Assembly: GCA_944739405.2 (NCBI GenBank) | Contig: OX123182.2 | Location: 44,331,598 to 44,395,597, forward strand | DNA from: Euclidia mi | Lineage: Eukaryota; Arthropoda; Insecta; Lepidoptera; Erebidae | DNA: 64,000 nucleotides | Direction of reading: 5' to 3' | Shown: positions 11,096 through 21,352 of the stretch, piece after piece | How the letters are laid out: each line of letters begins with the position of its first letter | How positions within the stretch are numbered: position 1 is the stretch's first letter | Notes under the pieces: generated by a model | Database searches by the model: none | Told to the model about the DNA's origin: nothing | The model's input: only the letters and a program-made list of their open reading frames with translations | Translations under genes and position numbers: made by a program

Positions 11096-14000
11096 TTACA
11101 TATTTGGCGTAAACAATTTCGTACGATTTTTATGAATTATATCTAATTTACCATTTTTATTTATTTGTACATTTGGTGACATGTCTTTAACCACTTTATA
11201 AGGGCCTAAATATACACTGGCAATTTTATTACAATTTTCATTCTTTATTAAAATTAAGTCGTCAGGTTTGTACACTATAGGATTGATATATTTATCATAA
11301 TTACATTTTCTTACATTTTTACTTATGATTAGATTATCCCTTGCTTCTTTTTGAGATAGTTGTAATCTGTATTTTAATTCAGATGGGTAATCTTCATGAT
11401 TATACAGTGGTTCTACTATATTATTATTTAAATTACTAGGAAGCGAACAGATTTTTCCAAAGACTAATTCGAATGGCGTAAATTTTGTTTCTGTATGAAC
11501 GGAAGTATTATAAGAGAAGCACCAATATGGCAGCCATTGACTCCATGCTTCTGGATGATTGTCTGTTTGTATACGTAAGAATGAGGTTAGGTGTTCGTGG
11601 GAATTCTCTAACGCTCCAATGCTTTGATGGTGGTAAGCAGTTGAGCTTAAATGATTAATTTTTAAAAGTTTACAAACCTGTTGAAATACTGAAGACATGA
11701 ACTCAGAGCCTCTGTCTGTAGCGATTTCTCGTGGTAACCCGTAGCGAAGAATAAAACTATTAACTAAGGCTTGAGCTACCTCTTCTGCTTTTTTAGAAAT
11801 TAAAGGGTGTGCCACAACATATTTAGTCAGCTCACATTGTAATGTAAAAATATATGAGTAATTATAACAATCCCTATCTAATGGACCTACCAAGTCCAAA
11901 TAAATTTTCTCAAATGCACTTGTTGCCGTGGAAGTGATAACCATCGGTTCCTTAACACGTATAGCGTGTTTTTCCTTTTGGCATTTTTCACACTTTCTAA
12001 TGAATGCTCGAATATCTTTCTCTAATCCTGGCCAGTAAAAATACTTTTTAATATTATTGAACATCCTTCTCATGCCCGCGTGGCCACTTGTGGGCAAGAG
12101 ATGGAAGTCACTCAGGATAACCTTTCTATCATCTTTATCATCGATTCGTCGTATATCGTTTAATATATAGAATCGTGGTGCGCACCTATTTCCTAACGAT
12201 TTAACTTCATTTAACAATTTCTTAACAAACTCATTATTGTTTTTATTTCTTATAATATATATGCCGTCGACGTTTATCTGTTTACAGAAATTATCCAATT
12301 CCCTCACAAATGCGGCTCGCGTCAATTGTGATCGGAAATCGGGATTAATAAAAATAGTCAACTTGCTTTCTACATAACAAAACGCGTTTCTTTCAGCAGT
12401 AATTTTATTTTGTATTCTAAGACTATCTAATTCCTTTTTCTCTATAAATCTAAGTTCTACAGCCTCACTTGGTTTCATATGACTTCCAATCACATTTGGG
12501 TGATCAGTCCAACTGTGATTAGAACCCATATCGCACGGAGACGCCTGATTTTTCCTCGCCTGCGCTCTAGTGGTAACACTTATATGATATTCACTCATAC
12601 TTTTCAACTGTTCTGTAGTAAAAGAAATTCGAGACAATGCATCTGCAGCTGCGTTGTCCGAACCCTTTACGTATTCTACAACAAAATCGTATTCTTCTAG
12701 TATTAGTCTGAATTTGATTAGTCTGCTTGAGGGATCTTTCATATTGAACAAGTAAATTAATGGGCGATGGTCTGTAATAATTTTGAATTTACGTCCATAA
12801 AGGTAAGGGCGAAAGTACTTTACAGCCCAAACTATTGCCAGTAACTCTTTCTCGATAGTCGGATACCGCTGTTCCGCGCTATTGAGGGTCCTACTAGCGT
12901 ATGCGATTGGTTTATTATTGTTGTTACTTAAGATTGCACCTATTGCGTAACCCGAAGCGTCTGTTTGTACGATAAACTCGTTTGTTTCCGAAAAGTCCGG
13001 ATATTGCAATACGGGAGGAGAAGTGATACAATGTTTCAAGGTTTCAAAGGATTTTTGGCACGCATTATCCCAGATAAAAGGTACATTTTTCCTACATAAT
13101 TTGTTTAGAGGGTAAGCTATTTTCGCAAAATTGGGGATGAATTTTCTATAATAATTTACGAAAGCTGTAAATCGCTTAACCTCGTCGATTGACTTTGGAC
13201 AAGGATAGTTTTTGACAACCTCGATCTTCGCAGGATCGGGCAGGACACCGTCTTTTGAAACTACGTGTCCTAAATATAGCATTTCCTTTTTGAAAAAATC
13301 GCATTTTGCGGGGTTAAGTTTTAAATTGACTTTCCGTAATTTTTCAAATACATCCTGTAAATTCCTTAATTTTTCTGACAAATTTCGCCCATATACGATT
13401 AAATCGTCCTGATATACTAAACATTTTTCATATGTAAGGCCTGCCATAGCCATTGTCATCATGCGGGAAAATGATGACGGACTAGTTTTCAATCCCATAG
13501 GCATTCTGGTTAATTGATAGCGACCTGAACAAAATCCTGTATATTTTCGACTATTTTTATCGAGCTCTACATTATGAAAACCCTGATATAAATCTAGATG
13601 ACTGAAGTAAATACATCCCGATAAAGAATCTAGTATTTCCGATATGTTTGGGAGAGGAAACTTGTCGTCTTCGATACAGTTATTTAATTTTCTATAGTCT
13701 ATTACTAATCTCCATTTTTTCTCACCACTGGAATCAAGCTTTTTGGGAACTAATATCACGGGACTACTCCATTCACTTGTACATTCTTCTATAATTCCTT
13801 CTTGCAACATCTTACCTATCTGCCTGTCAATTTCGGTTTTTTGCGCATGGGGTAATCGATAAGGTTTAGAAAATATAGGCGTTACATTTGGCTTTAAAGT
13901 TATCGAGTGTTTATAAATATTTGTTGTAGTTAAGTGATCTCCGGGTAGATAAAATATGTCATTATACTTTGCACATAAATTCTCTACAGAACTCCTTTCC

Positions 14001-14716
14001 TCATTATTTAAATGTCCTAAATGCAACGTTGAAAACAATTTCTTAACGCGATTTGCATTCGCCTCGCTCTTCGAGAACGTACATATATCATAATCGCTAG
14101 CATTATGTATAATCGGTTGTAATTCATTAAGTGTAAAATTGCTCTCCGTAGTGTTTAATATTCTAATAGGTATTCGACCGCATATCGGTTTAACTAATGA
14201 ACTAGCTAAGTATATTCCATCGCTGATATCTGACGCGCAAACTAAACATTCATCCGATATGTCCGTTGGTATGTAGTGAATTGATTCGCATCTCGCGGGT
14301 ATCTCTATTCGATTCGGGCTGAATGTATAAATTGGCAATTCTATTTTAGTATTAAAACTGTACAAACTGACTACATTATGATTGAAATTCAATAGCGCTT
14401 TGTACTTAGTCAGAAAGTCTTGACCGATGATGCCATTCGCTCTAATTGGCAAGAAGTCAAATATATAAAATTTGTGTCTCAATTGATGACCATTTGTGTC
14501 TAAGTTTAAATAACAATAACCTACTATTGTAATCTTGCCTCCTATACCTGTTATAGATATGTTTTCTTTGTAATATGAAATATGATGTTCGAGAATATGT
14601 TTATACTTTATGGCTGAGATTGAAGCTCCTGTATCAAGTAACCAATTATATGACTGATTATTTACGGATAAATTTATTGAACAATTACTATTACATGATA
14701 AAATTTTAGTCTCGAA
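11096..14716 (-). CDS. pol: Gypsy 1 Pol: protease, reverse transcriptase, RNase H, integrase
   Basis: The frame lies +1 relative to gag and overlaps its end (open from about 14716), so expression probably needs a +1 frameshift near the TTT TTT C run at 14712-14718. The 1,128-residue stretch from the TTG at 14482 is preceded by an in-frame aspartic protease (WLLDTGAS near 14645). From 14482, RT carries VIDYRKLN, HLDLYQGFH and the catalytic YQDD at residues 357-360 (13403-13414). RNase H follows (VQTDASGYAIG, TDHRPLIYL, DALSR). Integrase has an HHCC zinc finger (HAGMRR...CEKCQK), then DLVGPLD, TDRGSEF and a Glu in GALENSHEH. It would copy the RNA into cDNA and insert it. No internal stop or frameshift was seen, so the enzyme looks functional. 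YQDD instead of the common YLDD or YIDD is a mild oddity. There is no chromodomain signature and no env after it. Confidence 0.93.
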   Translation of the reverse strand, partial: FETKILSCNSNCSINLSVNNQSYNWLLDTGASISAIKYKHILEHHISYYKENISITGIGGKITIVGYCYLNLDTNGHQLRHKFYIFDFLPIRANGIIGQDFLTKYKALLNFNHNVVSLYSFNTKIELPIYTFSPNRIEIPARCESIHYIPTDISDECLVCASDISDGIYLASSLVKPICGRIPIRILNTTESNFTLNELQPIIHNASDYDICTFSKSEANANRVKKLFSTLHLGHLNNEERSSVENLCAKYNDIFYLPGDHLTTTNIYKHSITLKPNVTPIFSKPYRLPHAQKTEIDRQIGKMLQEGIIEECTSEWSSPVILVPKKLDSSGEKKWRLVIDYRKLNNCIEDDKFPLPNISEILDSLSGCIYFSHLDLYQGFHNVELDKNSRKYTGFCSGRYQLTRMPMGLKTSPSSFSRMMTMAMAGLTYEKCLVYQDDLIVYGRNLSEKLRNLQDVFEKLRKVNLKLNPAKCDFFKKEMLYLGHVVSKDGVLPDPAKIEVVKNYPCPKSIDEVKRFTAFVNYYRKFIPNFAKIAYPLNKLCRKNVPFIWDNACQKSFETLKHCITSPPVLQYPDFSETNEFIVQTDASGYAIGAILSNNNNKPIAYASRTLNSAEQRYPTIEKELLAIVWAVKYFRPYLYGRKFKIITDHRPLIYLFNMKDPSSRLIKFRLILEEYDFVVEYVKGSDNAAADALSRISFTTEQLKSMSEYHISVTTRAQARKNQASPCDMGSNHSWTDHPNVIGSHMKPSEAVELRFIEKKELDSLRIQNKITAERNAFCYVESKLTIFINPDFRSQLTRAAFVRELDNFCKQINVDGIYIIRNKNNNEFVKKLLNEVKSLGNRCAPRFYILNDIRRIDDKDDRKVILSDFHLLPTSGHAGMRRMFNNIKKYFYWPGLEKDIRAFIRKCEKCQKEKHAIRVKEPMVITSTATSAFEKIYLDLVGPLDRDCYNYSYIFTLQCELTKYVVAHPLISKKAEEVAQALVNSFILRYGLPREIATDRGSEFMSSVFQQVCKLLKINHLSSTAYHHQSIGALENSHEHLTSFLRIQTDNHPEAWSQWLPYWCFSYNTSVHTETKFTPFELVFGKICSLPSNLNNNIVEPLYNHEDYPSELKYRLQLSQKEARDNLIISKNVRKCNYDKYINPIVYKPDDLILIKNENCNKIASVYLGPYKVVKDMSPNVQINKNGKLDIIHKNRTKLFTPNM

Positions 14717-15905
14717 AAAATGTACTAGGTTCCGTATCAGTCGGCTCGTTGGTAGATGCCGATGCTACTACCGGTTCTGATATAACGTTAACATTGTTGT
14801 GGCTCATCCTTGAATTCCGATTATTATTATAATAATAAGACCTACCTCTGTGTGGCCTGCCACGGGAATGAACTGACTGCTGCTGTTGACCGCGATGAGC
14901 GTTCCATCCACCGCGTTGCCCATTGTAGTTGTAACCTCGCCCGCGCTGCGGCCTGCGGTGCGAAAATGTGTGATTTCCGTATCCCCGATGTTCTCTCACA
15001 AAATTCTGCCTATAACCTTTAAAACCTCTATTATTGCTATACATACCGAAGAGCTCGCTGGAACACGAAGACGATGTAACCTCTTCATCTTGCGCCGCCT
15101 GGATCGCGTCCTTGAGAGAACTAACATTTCGAGAAGCGATTATTGTACTTAATCTGCGATTCCGCAAGCCATCGGCAAATCTCTTAATCGCTTGCTGCTC
15201 ATTTATAGGTTTTATAAAATTGTAACATTGAGTATTGCCCTTGGCCTGCGAAACCGTAAGATTAACGAATAATTCAGTTATTTGTTTGCCATAGTCTTGG
15301 ATAGACAAATCGTTCTGCTTTATAGACGTTAACTTGGTTTGTATTGCTGTTGTAGATTTTATAGGCAATAAAACCCTTTTCATATCACTAAGTAAATCGT
15401 CTACGCTGGGATATTCAGAGGACAATTGCAATTTGGCAGCCTGGGATAATCTACTCTTCAATACAAAATTAACCAACTGCGTTTTACATTCAGGGGTCGA
15501 AATAATAGAATTATAATATTCGATTCCATCTATTAACTGTTTGGTATTGGCCTCCTCATCTGTCATGAGTGGCAATAAATTTAACGCAACTTTAATATCG
15601 AACTTAGCCATTTTTACAAAGTCTTGACTCTTATTCGATTTACACAGCTCAGTTACCTCAGCATATATGTTCTGAAACTTCTCGATATAACCATAAACTA
15701 ATTCGCAATCACTACTACTTATTTTACCCTCCTTAATTTCAGTTAAAATTTGAGATACGTAATTAGTGTATCTTACGAAAATCTCATTAGCTTCACAAAA
15801 TTTTTTATTTAATAGGGTCTCGGTTCTGCGCCTAGGGCCAATTTTTATCAAATAAACTTTAACATTTTTGATTTCGTTACACAATAACTCTAAATTAGAT
15901 GTCAT
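14706..15905 (-). CDS. gag: Gypsy 1 Gag, RG-rich, no zinc knuckle
   Basis: The open frame begins at 15944, but I prefer the Met at 15905 (MTSNLELLCNEIKNVK), because the preceding residues are a hydrophobic stub. The N-terminal two thirds is an alpha-helical capsid-like region, including LIDGIEYYNSII, a QAAKLQLSSEYPS stretch and AIKRFADGLRNRRL, in the style of gypsy-type Gag proteins. The C-terminal part (about 15060-14800) is rich in Arg, Gly, Asn and Tyr (GYRQNF, RGRGYNYNGQRGG, RGRPHRGRSYYYNN). No CCHC zinc knuckle is visible, so RNA packaging is presumably done by the RG-rich tail. The ORF ends at 14706, where pol opens in the +1 frame. It appears intact. Capsid identity is inferred from position and character. 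Confidence 0.88.
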   Translation of the reverse strand: MTSNLELLCNEIKNVKVYLIKIGPRRRTETLLNKKFCEANEIFVRYTNYVSQILTEIKEGKISSSDCELVYGYIEKFQNIYAEVTELCKSNKSQDFVKMAKFDIKVALNLLPLMTDEEANTKQLIDGIEYYNSIISTPECKTQLVNFVLKSRLSQAAKLQLSSEYPSVDDLLSDMKRVLLPIKSTTAIQTKLTSIKQNDLSIQDYGKQITELFVNLTVSQAKGNTQCYNFIKPINEQQAIKRFADGLRNRRLSTIIASRNVSSLKDAIQAAQDEEVTSSSCSSELFGMYSNNRGFKGYRQNFVREHRGYGNHTFSHRRPQRGRGYNYNGQRGGWNAHRGQQQQSVHSRGRPHRGRSYYYNNNRNSRMSHNNVNVISEPVVASASTNEPTDTEPSTFFRD

Positions 15906-16076
15906 AGCTTGCCATAGCAAATATAATATAACTATACCTATCAAATACGTGTCGCTCGCACTTACACTGCATCGCTAAATTATGAGTCTTTTTAAAGTCC
16001 AATGCCGATCGTTTCATGATGATACATAGCCGAACACGAAATTATAACGCACTCGCACAACGAATTATACGCAATG

Positions 16077-16255
16077 ACTTTATATTTTACCGCCACTTGT
16101 ATTTTTATAACACTTTATCATACCGTTTCACTGCCTAGACATCATCACTGACCTTGGACTTTGAACACTTTATATTTTACCGCCACTTGTACTTGTATAA
16201 TACTTTATCATACCGTTTCACTGCCTAGACATCGTCACTGACCTTGGACTTTGAA
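16077..16255. repeat. Tandem duplication, 90-bp period, in the gypsy 1 leader
   Basis: 16077-16166 and 16167-16255 are two copies of the same unit (ACTTTATATTTTACCGCCAC at the start of each) with only a few differences. The small leader ORF ends inside the second unit (16225), so the duplication repeats its 3' end and the spacer before gag. Confidence 0.9.
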
Positions 16256-16511
16256 GAGTTTGGAATCGCGCGTAAAAACGAACGCCGCAGGGTATGGTGA
16301 TGAAACTGTTGGTCAATCCATTGCAGGTGACATCTCTTGTACACTCTGTACACAGCATATAGCATGCCCAGCAACATCACGGCGAGCATGACCAGCAAGA
16401 TGATGTTTGTCGTGCCAATATGCGTCCTAATCTCTTCTACGACGCCTGATTGGTACCTCCGGCCGCGTTTTGGGCTATGATTACTTCTTCTTTTGATTTA
16501 GTTGCGCCCAT
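16225..16511 (-). pseudogene. Gypsy 1 leader ORF: predicted N-myristoylated single-pass membrane peptide, frameshifted
   Basis: Between the 5' LTR and gag, an ATG at 16509-16511 opens MGATKSKEEVIIAQNAAGG and stops at 16437-16439 after 24 codons. The MGxxxS start fits an N-myristoylation signal. A second frame directly downstream (about 16443 to the stop at 16225-16227) encodes EEIRTHIGTTN, then a roughly 19-residue hydrophobic segment (ILLVMLAVMLLGMLYAVY), then a basic tail (RVYKRCHLQW). Together they look like one protein of roughly 95 residues, anchored by lipid and a membrane span, broken by a single-base frame change near 16440. I recall similar short leader ORFs in insect gypsy-like elements but cannot confirm that here. 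Function unknown. Confidence 0.6.
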
Positions 16512-16689
16512 TTTCGTTGTTAAATAAGAATTGTTCAGCACACAGTATTACGCCACTGCACCAATGATTGCATCTAGTCTTTGTACCGCACATGTTGAGA
16601 CAAAGTCCGAACCCGACCGTATAAGGTAAAGGAATTTTAAAACATACGCGGAGATTTTCCACTGCCACCGAACTTAGGCAGGGTCGCCA

Positions 16690-16812
16690 TGTAAGGCGGG
16701 TTGCTAGGAGAGATGATTAAAACAACGAGTATGAGATGATACTGATCGTTTATTGTAATAATTATATCTTAAATACTATTGAATACAAGAATTAGGGTGC
16801 ATACACACTACA
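16690..16812 (-). repeat. Gypsy 1 5' LTR (123 bp)
   Basis: The upstream LTR with respect to the minus-strand genes. It is adjacent to the primer-binding site on one side and to the right part of the mariner derivative on the other. Near identity with its partner indicates recent insertion. Confidence 0.93.
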
Positions 16813-16921
16813 GATAACTTTGTTATTTTTTGGTAAAACAAAAAAATAAAAAATAAGTGTTATTAATTTTCGTAAATTTATAACATACTTAAATATCCGA
16901 ACTACATAAAAAATTACCCTA
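16813..16921 (+). mobile_element. Mariner-type deletion derivative, right part
   Basis: Continues the element broken at 10764 and ends with CCGAACTACATAAAAAATTA then CCCT, the inverted partner of the 9737 terminus. The copy at 23351 contains the uninterrupted version of this junction. Confidence 0.85.
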
Positions 16922-19900
16922 TATACATTACAATTTATAGTTAAAAGTTTTGTATATGACCTTCTTTTTAGCGCAACATTGACCATATTTTAGCACAAGC
17001 GTTGGTTGTGGGTTCTTCAAAGCAATTAAAATTTGGCAAGCAATTGGCTTCTAAGCATAGGATAAGCATTTAAACATGGAGCCGTTCTGCGTGTAAAACT
17101 TGCCCGTCACTGCTTGTAAGTTGTTGAACTGCGTATTTTTATGTACTTAAATTATCTTGTCATATCGTCAAATTATCTTACCTTGGCAAAAAAGGAAGGT
17201 ACATTATAAGGACTAATGATTATTTTCAGTAGTGGGTTAAAGTGATGAGAGCAGCTGCACATTCGGTATACCGTTTCAGTTTGATGAATATTCTAAAGTG
17301 AATATTATGTACAAAAATATACGTTAATTTACCGTCAGTTCGGCTCGTTCACCGTTAGTTAAAAGAATACATATGAAGTCGCAGCAGTATATGAGGCTAA
17401 AAATAATCCATATCTCATCTATAAAACATCCAGTAACTATTTTGTGTAAAAACCCGCAACTTGATTCGCTAGAACTTTTTATAGCAAGCATATCATATTT
17501 GATTCATGCAGATATACTAAAGGCAATTACTAGGCATGTTAAGGCTTCAAAGTATGTCCTTAATTAACCACAAAATATCTCACAAACACATTATCAAAAC
17601 TACTAAACACGACAAAGACAACAATCCAAAATCTTCCTCAGGGGTGATTACGTATACGTAATTCAGTGAAAGCCATTAAAAGCGCACGTCGATTGGAAAG
17701 TATCGCATTTGGCAAAGGTGAACATAACAGAGACATTAATTAAACTGTCAATCAAGCCCCGATACTCCAAACAATGGTCGCTTTGATACATGCCACGTCG
17801 AAAATTATTTTCGACGGAACTCCTGAAACTGGCTAGTGACGTGCACGCATCGTAAATGGCTAAGTCTCTAATAATAGAACATCGGGAGTATGAAATTGAC
17901 GGGTGAATACATAAAGGGAGCGAGCTTACGAATACTTTGAGGAAAGAGACGATTTGAAATCGGTATAACGTATTTGACGTATTGACAAGCAGATGTGTGA
18001 GAAAAGTATTTGGCTTTTAACTGTTTTAATTCGTCTCTTTGTAAAATCAAGTTTTCAAAAATTAAATCAATAAAATCAAATTCAATCAGGTTCTCGAAAT
18101 TAATCGAATTCTCAGAGGCCTCATACCAGTATAATAGTAATAAAAACATAAATGTAATATATTTGAAAATATTGATAATTAATGCTGCCAAGAGAATATA
18201 AAATTACTTTCCAAACTTTCAACATCATATAACGTTTTACGTAGAATTAATATGAGAGATGGTGGGTATAAGTTTAAGGACGTTAGGCATTACAGTTATA
18301 AACTTTATACAAAGAAAATATATGAGGTTAGCAAGCTTTAACAAGTTCTTACTTAAATCTTGAAGTGGATAGATGTTTGACTTGAGGAAGATAAAAAAAG
18401 ACAAACTTGTTGTGAAAATACTTCGCTAAAAAGGTGTTTACTAAAGTGTACCTACCAATAACTGGAATAGTTTTACTGTCGTTAGACGTTGACTTGAAAT
18501 GTTAAAACTTAAGTTGACACTTTTTATACTAAAAGCCCTTTGTCAGAACATTTCAGCCACGTTTGACTTGTAAGTAAATATAGGATTAATGAAAGTTCTA
18601 TTTTTTGGTTTCTTTTATTGCGATAAAATACAGTATCAGTAGTAACTGTTGGCACGTGGGACTGGTTTATTAACAATGAAATAACGAGTATAAAGAACGA
18701 AAGCGATAAGAGGAAACAGAATATCACATCACATAAAATAAAATAAAAAACTGGATGCAATTTCATTCAAAAGGGTACTACAAAAATGGTTAATGGAAAA
18801 TGCATTTTACTCACTTTGCTAAAAATTGATAGTTTGATTTTGTTATACTATTTGCAACGCCCGAATGGTTAGACTGTTGATACCATAAAATATTGTTAAG
18901 CACCATTGTAAACACAGTTTAAGCAAAAAATTTCTTTGTCTTTGTAACAAAAGTAAACTATATATGTCACCTTATTCTCTTCTTCGTTTGCGGCAATATT
19001 TCCTTATATATTATTGCCGCATAATGTTATTTAATCACTTAGAGAAATATCACGTGACAAGAAAGTGTTTAAAATCATGCCACAGTTGGGTACCCCCACT
19101 TGCTATGCAAAAGGTCAAGCCATAGTCCGCCTCGCTGGTAAAGGGATAGACAGATTTCATGACGTTTTTACCAGTACAATTTATAAGATATAATTCCTTA
19201 GACAGAGATAGTTATATAATTTTATTATATTTTATTTTATCTGTTATGTTTAATATGCAATACTGTTCTATAAGTAGTTTTGGGTACTGGGTGTTGAATA
19301 ATATTTTAAAACATAGATAACCGTATAATACCAAACTTTGAGGAAAACAACGGCGGGAAATAAACCAACTTTTATAATCCTATTAGGATTTTAACTCGTA
19401 GTCCTCCAATAAATGAAAATTAAAATTTCATGAATTCCAAAACAGGATACGAATATTTAAACGCTATCTTTATGGCTAGGTTTAATATTTAACAGGGTCA
19501 ACATCGAATTTTTATTTCCACCCAAAAGCGATGCTTTGAAATTACAGCCGCCATGATATTATAATTTATAAGATCGTGCGAAACCGTAAATCGGATTATA
19601 GGGGTCTGTCGTTAGGGCAAAACACTTTTTGATGAGACAGCAAATAAAACGTAGCATTACCATATCTTTGAAATGAGTCGAGTATGAAAAGGAATAAATG
19701 TAAAAAGTAAGTTGCTGATACACGCCATGTCGGTCTTTACAACGTTTTTTCGTAAAAAATAATACAAGAGTCATAAAAAGTAATTGACACTAGCCCAAGC
19801 TATCAATATTGTGATAACCTCGTTATGATTTCTATAAACCAACAAAATAGCTACTTGACCCACTTTATCTTATGTAATACGCTGAGCCGACTTCGCGTAT

Positions 19901-21352
19901 ATTAATGACGTTCAGCAATTGATCAAATTATCAAAATGGGAGAGCTAAGTATCATTGACTATTATATCAATAAATGTGATGTGCTGCTATTCGCATAAAA
20001 TAAACTTCTTACTTCAAATAAAAATTAAAGTGCGGATTACAAATTACATTCATATACAACAAAATATACAACACACACCCAAACCTGGCAGATTAATTTT
20101 CTGGTTGCAGGAATGCTTATCGGTGGTTTCTTTATGCGTATATTATTATATGTAATCTAGTTTAGGTGGATATGATGCTCGGGATAGCCTCAATTGTAAC
20201 CAAAAAACTCATGCAAGCATAATACATAGAAATTTGCGTTTGGGACATAACAAAATGTCTTAATCTATGCACAGATTATGCCGATCTAGCAAATATACAT
20301 ACAACGTATCTGGTTTCAAATGCTTTAAGTACCGATTAATTGGGTAAAACTACGAGCGTTTTGTTTTTATTTCAAACTGGTATTTTAAAACATTTCTCTT
20401 AAATCTTCTTATATTTTATACTTTATGTACGAATTATATGTACAACAATTTTCCAAACTATCACCGGAGCCAGAGTAGTCGTAATGCCTTTTATTTTCAA
20501 AGTTATATATGTACATGATATTTGAATGATTTTGGTGACATATTTGGTGGCACACGATAGTAAGTGCCATCCTTGTTCGTTCGCCATAATATAATAACAG
20601 CGCTTTCAAAGTTTAAGCTTTCGTAAATTAGTTTACTGTTATATCCCAGTCGTATTAAAAGGTGTAAAATTATAATATACTTGCATTCGGTTTGATGTAA
20701 GTGTGGGTGTGAACACTCGCATATATTTTATATGTTACTGAAAAGCCTTATCAGCATATTGGCTCGTGAAACCATATGAGTGTAAACACGCTGTATGCGA
20801 CAGGTTGATGTGGCCTTTTCCTTATTGCAACTTTGAGTTACTTGCATGATGTAAAGTACAGCAAACAGTCTTTGTGACCTGACGGCTGAGTAAAATGGCA
20901 TTGTAACAGTGATGAATGATTTTACAAATGTTTTTACTTAGGTATCTGTTGTGCAGTTGTTTTTTTTAACAAATACTAGTATGACAGTTTGACAGGTTTA
21001 ATATGTATTGTTCTTTAATATACAGTTTAATGATTTTTATGAATATTTCATTTGTACTTTCAGAAATAAAATTGTTTTCACAGTTATCAGAAAAAGAAAA
21101 CCAGTTTGTGTTTAATTTAAGTTAAGTTAAATTTCATTATTACCGTCTTTATAAAAATATACATAAAAAGTTTTCTTTTGAATTTAAGTTACCAACCCAT
21201 TTTTCAATATTTAAGCAGCCCTACTATGCTTGTGATCTCAACTATGAATAGATGAATAGTCCTCCTCGAGAGTGGTTAGAGCTATAGTGAGATTATATCT
21301 TTAAGATGGATCGTAATATGCATACAGTGTGGGCTTCACCACTTTTGCTACA
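16922..21352. other. No recognisable gene or element
   Basis: About 4.4 kb of AT-rich DNA. The longest open frames (60-107 codons) lack family motifs, carry random-looking composition and have no supporting context. No tRNA, SINE box B or terminal repeats were noticed. Host intron or intergenic DNA is the simplest reading. Confidence 0.6.

Larger units (their letters stand above)
10765..16812 (-). mobile_element. Ty3/gypsy LTR retrotransposon 'gypsy 1', complete, young
   Basis: A 6,048-bp element bounded by 122- and 123-bp direct repeats that begin TGTAAGGCGGG and end CACACTACA on the plus strand. Coding is on the minus strand: small leader ORF, gag, then pol in the +1 frame, with no env. 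The LTR pair differs by one A in a run. A primer-binding-site-like TGGCGACCCTGCC follows the 5' LTR directly (16689 downwards), and a purine tract AGGAAGGGAGG abuts the 3' LTR (10887-10897). The flanks repeat GAT on both sides, a 3-bp target duplication that is unusually short. The mariner copy at 23.35 kb supplies the empty site (AAGCGATAAC). Confidence 0.93.

Noticed and set aside
17868..18191. 107-codon minus-strand frame with hydrophobic start
   Set aside because: It has AT-rich composition, no motif, and overlapping frames on the other strand. It is likely chance.
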